Source: Halioglobus maricola (GTDB taxonomy: Bacteria > Pseudomonadota > Gammaproteobacteria > Pseudomonadales > Halieaceae). Taken from it: a DNA stretch of 64,000 bases. Made by a program: the position numbers and the translations under genes. The stretch is from positions 3,052,501-3,116,500 of the forward strand of contig NZ_CP036422.1 of NCBI RefSeq assembly GCF_009388985.1. The letters run 5' to 3'. Each line of letters opens with the position of its first letter. Within the stretch, counting starts at the first letter, position 1. This document shows positions 59,347 to 64,000 of this stretch, one piece after another. The notes below the pieces were generated by a model, which was not told the origin of the DNA, ran no database searches, and was given only the letters and a program-made list of their open reading frames with translations.

Positions 59347-60273
59347 CTAGATTTTCTTTAACAAAGTGGCAGCAAGGAGGCCCAAATTTCCGGTTGTTGT
59401 TTGCGCATAGAACCCGCCATGACGAAGAGCCTTTAGTCGCCGCAACAATCCACCGCTGCGCAGTTCCTCAAACCTCGCCAGTACATCCCGATTTTCAGGG
59501 GTAAAAAACTCAGCAGCGGAGTTGAGGGCAATTAAATTTCGCGCGTTCCACTCCCTGTTTCGCCCAGACAGAAAACCCAGGTAGCGCTGACTTCGGTTGC
59601 GCAGCCCCGTGTTGGCTCCGATGGAGTTTCCCGCATGCTGGCGATATGACAGAGAGGGCTGGGGGTCGTAAATAACGCTGCCGCCTGCACCGCTGACCAG
59701 CATATAGGTCCACCAGTCATGACTGACCACATCCACCTCGCCCGCTCGCTGCAGCAACTCGCGTGCCGCACGGTTGAATACCATGGTGTTGCCGCCAGCA
59801 ATATTCTGAATCACGGCATTGGCAAAAGAAGGGGCACGGGCGAAGAGCGGGCTTTTACCCTCGTTTACGCCGTGTGCGGAAACAGTACGTGTGCGGCTGC
59901 AGTACAGCGCTGGTAGCGCCGGATCGACGACTTGCAAGCGACCAATTGCCCGATCCAGCTTGTCTTCATCCCAAAAGTCATCCTGATCAGCGTAGGCAAA
60001 GTAGTCCGCACTGATATCCCCTGCGGTTACCAGAGACATGAAGTTGGCGGCATGCCCTTTCGATGGACCTCGACGGACCTCTACCGGGAGCATCGATTCT
60101 GCAGCGAAAGCTGCGAGTACATCCGGGGTATTGTCGCAGGAGCCATCGTCCGACACAAAAATAGCGCCAGCTACGGAATCAGAAACAACTATTGAATTTA
60201 ACTGCTCAGCAAGATACCGCCCTCCATTATAGGTACAAAGAAGGACGGCAAGTCGAGACTTGACCAAGCTCAC
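59347..60273 (-). CDS. Family 2 glycosyltransferase
   Basis: A 308-residue GT-A fold enzyme of the rhamnosyltransferase-like GT2 group. LAVLLCTYNGGRYLAEQLNSI opens the nucleotide-binding fold, followed by FVSDDGSCDNT and the metal-binding ADQDDFWDEDKL. NIAGGNTMVFNRAAREL and VVSHDWWTYMLVSGAGG hold the acceptor-side residues. The start is GTG (60271-60273), one base overlapping the PPIase stop. It probably adds a deoxysugar to a lipid-linked or protein-linked glycan. Confidence 0.88.
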   Translation of the reverse strand: MSLVKSRLAVLLCTYNGGRYLAEQLNSIVVSDSVAGAIFVSDDGSCDNTPDVLAAFAAESMLPVEVRRGPSKGHAANFMSLVTAGDISADYFAYADQDDFWDEDKLDRAIGRLQVVDPALPALYCSRTRTVSAHGVNEGKSPLFARAPSFANAVIQNIAGGNTMVFNRAARELLQRAGEVDVVSHDWWTYMLVSGAGGSVIYDPQPSLSYRQHAGNSIGANTGLRNRSQRYLGFLSGRNREWNARNLIALNSAAEFFTPENRDVLARFEELRSGGLLRRLKALRHGGFYAQTTTGNLGLLAATLLKKI

Positions 60274-61190
60274 TACTGAGGGTTATAGGGAGCCAAAACA
60301 CGGGAAACGACTTCGTCATCGATCACAACATTGTCGTCAAAATTGTACTTGGTCACGTAGTCTTTCATCGAGAGTTTGATATATTCATTCTGCAGGTCTG
60401 TCACGATTTGACCAGCCACCTCTTCGAAAGGCTTATAGCTTTTCTCCTTGATGCCATCGAGCCTGATGATGTGTAATCCAAACTGAGACTGCACAATCTC
60501 GGAGTAATCACCAACGCTTTCAAGAGTGAACAGCCCCTCTGTGTAGGGCGGAGTCACAGAAGTATCACCAAACTTAACCCAACGATCGAACTTTCCATTT
60601 CGCTCTACGGCCCCTGGCTCATCGGAGTGCAGCGTCACCATTTCATTGAAGTCTGCGCCAGCGCGCAATTGATCAAGCACTTCCTGCGCCTCTGCCATAA
60701 TCTTAGCCCGACTCTCGGCATCCAGACCCGGCTTCCTTTCAAAGAGAATATGTGACGACAGCCTTGTCTCTGGAACGAGCGCATACTTGTCTCGCTTAAC
60801 CGCATATTGCTCTCTTGCCAAATCGGAGAAATCTGGAATCTCGAGGTTTTTCCGGTAATTCCTTAATACGAAGTCTCGCTTGAAACCCTCCAGCGCATGC
60901 AAGTACTCGTAATATAGTGCGGAGTCCTCGTCGGCGACTACATCGGCCTCAGCCGCGATACGCTTATTGGCCATCATCAGGTTGAGCAATTCAAGGCGAT
61001 CGCCTTCATCTTCGGTAGCTACAGTGCGCATCTGCGGGGTCCAGGTCGACACCAGGTAAGCTAGCTCCTGTTCCGTGATAACCGTATCACCGTCTTGCAG
61101 CGCTATCGGGTTATCTTGCTGGGCGTAGGCGGTAAAACCAGAGGTCGCTAGGACCAGAAGGGAGAGAAATAGAGTTTTCAGTGAATTCAT
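60273..61190 (-). CDS. Periplasmic parvulin-type peptidyl-prolyl isomerase
   Basis: A 305-residue exported foldase. The signal peptide is cut near residue 23 (FTAYA/QQ). A helical N-terminal chaperone region (about 25-140) leads to one parvulin domain (about 141-250: ETRLSSHILFERK, LRAGADFNEMVTLHSDEPGAVERNGKFDRWVKFG, GDYSEIVQSQFGLHIIRLDGI), then a helical C-terminus that completes the chaperone lobe, like SurA or PrsA. It is the first gene of the glycosyl/sulfotransferase transcript and lies directly after the terminator of the acidic secreted protein gene, which suggests it helps fold a surface protein. Confidence 0.9.
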   Translation of the reverse strand: MNSLKTLFLSLLVLATSGFTAYAQQDNPIALQDGDTVITEQELAYLVSTWTPQMRTVATEDEGDRLELLNLMMANKRIAAEADVVADEDSALYYEYLHALEGFKRDFVLRNYRKNLEIPDFSDLAREQYAVKRDKYALVPETRLSSHILFERKPGLDAESRAKIMAEAQEVLDQLRAGADFNEMVTLHSDEPGAVERNGKFDRWVKFGDTSVTPPYTEGLFTLESVGDYSEIVQSQFGLHIIRLDGIKEKSYKPFEEVAGQIVTDLQNEYIKLSMKDYVTKYNFDDNVVIDDEVVSRVLAPYNPQ

Positions 61191-61224
61191 CGCTTAACCA
61201 ATACTTTTGTTAAATAGTGAAAAC

Positions 61225-61255
61225 AAAAAAAAGCCGACACCCTGAGGTGTCGGCT
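61225..61255 (-). terminator. Terminator of the acidic secreted protein gene
   Basis: Stem AGCCGACACC / GGTGTCGGCT with a 4-base loop and, on the minus strand, seven or eight T after the stem. It separates the strongly promoted 489-residue gene from the PPIase. Confidence 0.92.
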
Positions 61256-61277
61256 TTCTATGCAAACAACCTACAGC

Positions 61278-62747
61278 TTAGCTGGAGGATTGTACGCGGC
61301 TGTGCTCTACGATACGACCGTAGTTTGCAGCAGGCAGAGAAGCGAAAGCACGCTGCCAAGCTACGAAACCAACGACTGCAGCAGAACCTTCAGCTGCGGC
61401 ACAAGAGTAGCCAACAGCAGGAGCTGCGGACAGATCCCAGTCACATACCATCAGGTAGTCATCAGCTGGAGTAGTCTCAAGGTTCGCCCAACCAAACTTA
61501 GAACCTTCAGGAGTAGTCAGACCAGTGATCGCTACAGGAGCGTTCAGGACTGGAGCTTCGCCCCACTGGATAACGTTAACTTCGTGCGGCAGTTCCAGAG
61601 TAGGTGTGAGGACTGGAGGCTGAGGAGATACAACCAGCTCGCCGTCTTCAACTACGATGCCTTGCTCTTCACGATCGTAAACAGTGATAGAAGCAGTCAT
61701 TGGAATGTCACGGAAGTCACAAGGAGCTTCAGACGCCAGACCAGCAGGTACAGTACGCAGACAGTCAGCAGCGCCGATCAGGCTCTGCAGGTAAGTCGGC
61801 AGAACCAGCATGGCGTACTGGCCGGGGTATGTGATAACCCAGTCAGTGTCGACAGTGAAGTCGCCAGCAGAGTTAGCGGACCAATCGTTGATCAGTGCTT
61901 CAGCGCCCAGAATGCCACGCAGCTCGTTGTACTTGCCACGGCTAGCGGGGTCAGTCGGAACACCACCGTTCAGGTCTGGATAGTCAAAACCGGTAAGGTC
62001 GGCAGAGAAAATACCCTTTTCCTGGTTGGTCATTGCGGGGCCATCGAGGAAGCCAGCAACGTGTACAGCGTTGTCGCCGAATTCTACACCGGTCTCGTCA
62101 GACTTGATGAAGTAAGAAACCTTCAGTGAGTCAGGAGAAGCTACATACGTTGTAGTCTCGCCGTCAGAGTCAATGGTCTCAGCGAAGTTCACGTTACCGT
62201 AAGATTCACCTTCCATGTCGAAGAAGTTATCACGAACCAGGTCGCAATCTTCGGGCATGCCGTCTGCATCGTGCAGAGCGTTTACAGCCAGTGCCATAGC
62301 CTCATCTTCGGGAGAACCCATGGAGATGATTTCGATGTAACCAGTGTCAGCGTCGGCGCGGTAGATGCCAGGCATGGTGAACTTGTTGCCAGTCATCGCC
62401 GGAGCAGTACAGCTGTTGTCGTTAGACGTCCAGGTGATGTCGTCGCCAGCTGCAGACAGGAAGCCTGTGTACATATCGTAAGGTGACAGAACAACGTTAA
62501 AGTCCAGCGCGTCCATGGAATCAGTTGCGCGACGGAAGCGGAACTTGATGACCTGGGTCTGGGCTGAAGTGTTGATGATGTTTACGCCGGTGGCATACCC
62601 TTCCAATACTGTGTAGTAAGGAACGATAGCCAGGTCGCCAAGCTCAGTCGAACTTGCGTAGGACTGTGCATTCGCAACACCCGCGTAGCCAGCGGTTGCA
62701 GTTGCAACTGCAGCGGCGAGGCCAAGAGGCTTGAAATTTGCGTTCAT
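61278..62747 (-). CDS. Acidic six-cysteine secreted protein of unknown function
   Basis: A 489-residue exported protein I cannot place in a family. The signal peptide is MNANFKPLGLAAAVATATAGYAGVANA (cut after about 27). The mature part is strongly acidic, with only eight Lys in the whole ORF, and is predicted beta-rich. Six cysteines come in close pairs or singles (113, 168, 329, 343, 435, 449), enough for three disulfides. No membrane segment and no terminal Phe of an outer-membrane barrel is visible. AGGAG sits 6 bases before the ATG, and TAGGAG/CTCCTA forms a small palindrome over the ribosome site. A strong promoter and a dedicated terminator imply an abundant single-gene message. A surface or secreted client of GspD and of the neighbouring PPIase is inference. 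Confidence 0.78.
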   Translation of the reverse strand: MNANFKPLGLAAAVATATAGYAGVANAQSYASSTELGDLAIVPYYTVLEGYATGVNIINTSAQTQVIKFRFRRATDSMDALDFNVVLSPYDMYTGFLSAAGDDITWTSNDNSCTAPAMTGNKFTMPGIYRADADTGYIEIISMGSPEDEAMALAVNALHDADGMPEDCDLVRDNFFDMEGESYGNVNFAETIDSDGETTTYVASPDSLKVSYFIKSDETGVEFGDNAVHVAGFLDGPAMTNQEKGIFSADLTGFDYPDLNGGVPTDPASRGKYNELRGILGAEALINDWSANSAGDFTVDTDWVITYPGQYAMLVLPTYLQSLIGAADCLRTVPAGLASEAPCDFRDIPMTASITVYDREEQGIVVEDGELVVSPQPPVLTPTLELPHEVNVIQWGEAPVLNAPVAITGLTTPEGSKFGWANLETTPADDYLMVCDWDLSAAPAVGYSCAAAEGSAAVVGFVAWQRAFASLPAANYGRIVEHSRVQSSS

Positions 62748-62794
62748 AGGAGACTCCTAATATTTAGTCTTGTTTACAACCTAAAAGTAAAGTT

Positions 62795-62815
62795 GCTAGC
62801 GCTATTATTGCTAGC
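62795..62815. promoter_or_regulatory. GCTAGC-N9-GCTAGC repeat around the -10 box
   Basis: Two copies of the self-complementary hexamer GCTAGC are spaced 9 bases apart and flank the -10 box of the 489-residue gene. The arrangement suits a dimeric regulator; no known regulator is matched. Confidence 0.5.
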
Positions 62816-62831
62816 TGCAGCCAGCTGTCAA
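62804..62831 (-). promoter_or_regulatory. Strong sigma-70 promoter of the acidic secreted protein
   Basis: Consensus -35 TTGACA (62826-62831, minus) and -10 AATAAT (62804-62809) with a 16-base spacer. Predicted leader length about 50 bases. Confidence 0.72.
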
Positions 62832-62844
62832 CTTACATATACAG

Positions 62845-63303
62845 CTAATAGTTGGCACTAAACCACCACTCACTGTCGACAAGGATCCACCTCTCGTGCA
62901 GTTCGCGTGGCATCGCACCAATCGCCTTAGCCGCTGCAGAGGTTTGTTTGGTGGGTTTGGACATGACCCGAACCACCACACTCGCTACAGCTGCAGACGG
63001 ATCATAATTGGTGACTTCCAAACCTGTCAACTCCCAGTTAGCCGTATATGAAAACTTTTTTACATACAGGTGCTTAGGGAACACTTCTCGATAAGCGGGC
63101 GAAGTGAATTCCCAGGCCTTTTCCCAGTCGTGCGCAATGCGTGCGCGCCACCGTTCTTCCACCCGTATTTCGAGGGCCTCGCGCTGACTATCAGTCAGCT
63201 CAGCAGACTCCTGAACGGGCTTATCACAGGCAACTAAAAGCAGGGGAAAGAGAAGTAAAAGGGGGCGCAATAACTTAGCTAACATACTGTTTTTCTTGAT
63301 CAT
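62845..63303 (-). CDS. Small lipoprotein of unknown function
   Basis: A 152-residue predicted lipoprotein: hydrophobic signal with lipobox LLVAC, then a helical stretch (ELTDSQREALEIRVEERWRARI) and a beta-rich NTF2-like-looking domain (about 55-150: WEKAWEFTSPAYREVF, ERWILVDSEWWFSANY). No catalytic motif. The start could be the ATG at 63303 (used) or at 63285; neither has a strong ribosome site. It lies between gspD and the acidic secreted protein gene on the same strand but upstream of that gene's own promoter. Confidence 0.75.
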   Translation of the reverse strand: MIKKNSMLAKLLRPLLLLFPLLLVACDKPVQESAELTDSQREALEIRVEERWRARIAHDWEKAWEFTSPAYREVFPKHLYVKKFSYTANWELTGLEVTNYDPSAAVASVVVRVMSKPTKQTSAAAKAIGAMPRELHERWILVDSEWWFSANY

Positions 63304-63555
63304 TTGGTTTCGAAGGGGCGCGATTATACGCGATGGCAACTAAAATTGATATGCGCTCCGAGGCTTCACCTCGCAACGCTAAATTCAGACCTGTTTTCCG
63401 CACAGCCCAAGGTCGGGCACGCGTTCAAGCCGAACAATAACGAGAGCGCAGTATGTTGACAGTGAACCAAGGGTGGCTCGTCATCGCTGCCCGAGGCCGG
63501 CCGTTTGTGAAAAGTACCATTTTGGTGCAGCTGGCGCTCAAGTGGCCCGCGAGGG

Positions 63556-64000
63556 TCACTGGAGCACGGGCTCCTGGACGTCAATTAGCTCAAGATTGCG
63601 CAGCCGGGAACGCATTTCCTTACTCACTTCGCGCAGCTCGCTCTCGTTATACATCACTCGGGGGGTAATAATCACAAGTAACTCAGTCCGATCCGTCGTC
63701 TCAGTATCGGTTCCGAACAAACTGCCCATCACCGGGATATTGTGCAGCCAGGGCACCCCCTGTGAGGCTTCAGTAGCATTTTCCCGGATCAGGCCACCCA
63801 ACACCACTGGCTGTCCAGAACGGACCGCCACGCGGCTCTGGATATTGCGTTCAAGAAAACGACGCTGCCCAGAGGCGTCGTCTATCGGGCCCACATCTGT
63901 CACAGACTGCATCACATCCATGGTCACCAGGCCGCCCGCGTTGACCGAGGGCTTAACCTCCAGCTTCACACCCGTATCCCGATAGGAAATTGACTGAGTC
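63556..64000 (-). CDS. gspD: Type II secretion secretin GspD, N-terminus beyond window
   Basis: The last 147 residues of an outer-membrane secretin. The frame is open to the window edge and reads TQSISYRDTGVKLEVKPSVNAGG, then QSRVAVRSGQPVVLGGLIRE, GVPWLHNIPVMGSLFG and TELLVIITPRVM, the C-terminal gate and core strands of GspD. The S-domain and N domains are outside. The type II channel exports folded proteins across the outer membrane; its gene lies two genes upstream of the acidic secreted protein. Nothing recognisable lies in the 250 bases between it and the lipoprotein gene. Confidence 0.9.
   Translation of the reverse strand, partial: TQSISYRDTGVKLEVKPSVNAGGLVTMDVMQSVTDVGPIDDASGQRRFLERNIQSRVAVRSGQPVVLGGLIRENATEASQGVPWLHNIPVMGSLFGTDTETTDRTELLVIITPRVMYNESELREVSKEMRSRLRNLELIDVQEPVLQ

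Noticed and set aside
61260..62129. 289-codon open frame on the plus strand
   Set aside because: Antisense to the 489-residue secreted protein, which has promoter, SD, signal peptide and terminator.
51268..63303. Genomic island or prophage origin for the sulfotransferase cluster
   Set aside because: No integrase, transposase, tRNA or direct repeat was seen at its edges, and base composition looks similar to the flanks by eye.

Overview
The window reads as chromosomal sequence from a free-living, probably marine, aerobic gammaproteobacterium. The envelope operon pyrH-frr-uppS-cdsA-ispC-rseP-bamA-ompH-lpxD-fabZ-lpxA-lpxB-rnhB-dnaE follows the gammaproteobacterial order. A TonB receptor, an arylsulfatase, an RND pump, type II secretion and Asp/Glu-rich exported proteins suggest a relative of Halieaceae/Cellvibrionales; that family placement is inference. 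No phage, transposase, CRISPR array, rRNA or tRNA gene was recognised.

Layout. 1-3.4 kb (minus): alaS (C-terminus cut by the window edge), a HIT hydrolase, a Trm112/UPF0434 protein and an M23 peptidase. 3.5-7.8 kb (plus): greB, an MFS carrier, a putative metallopeptidase lipoprotein and a small lipoprotein, tightly packed. 7.8-15.3 kb: a uracil-DNA glycosylase, gcvP, a TonB-dependent receptor, a Glu/Gln-rich exported protein and a redoxin. 15.8-21.7 kb (plus): a translationally coupled four-gene unit, DUF3348 - DUF802 (MotA/ZorA-like) - OmpA (MotB/ZorB-like) - DUF2894, followed by a DUF885 protein. 21.9-26.2 kb: an RND efflux pair. 26.3-28.6 kb (minus): arylsulfatase, DUF1244 and a lipoprotein Nudix enzyme overlapping dnaE. 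28.6-44.8 kb (minus): the envelope/lipid A/isoprenoid/DNA polymerase operon. 45-51 kb: a PuuD-like membrane protein, Fe-superoxide dismutase, a crotonase, groESL, fxsA, a DUF481 outer-membrane protein and an alkyltransferase-like protein. 51.3-64 kb (minus): three sulfotransferase-type genes, two glycosyltransferase genes (one a giant sulfotransferase-GT2-GT4 fusion), an AmpG-like permease, a parvulin isomerase, an acidic six-cysteine secreted protein behind a strong promoter, a lipoprotein and the end of the type II secretin GspD.

Two regions deserve most attention. The first is the DUF3348/DUF802/OmpA/DUF2894 operon. Its two membrane proteins have the topology and key residues of an ion-driven 5:2 stator motor (MotAB/ExbBD/ZorAB), with a very long cytoplasmic helical tail carrying 11-residue repeats and two uncharacterised cytosolic partners. 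The second is the 51-63 kb cluster, which looks like a surface glycan or glycoprotein assembly and sulfation locus next to its possible secreted client. groESL is also notable: a perfect CIRCE operator over a sigma-70 promoter is followed by a sigma-32-type promoter, which suggests dual heat-shock control.
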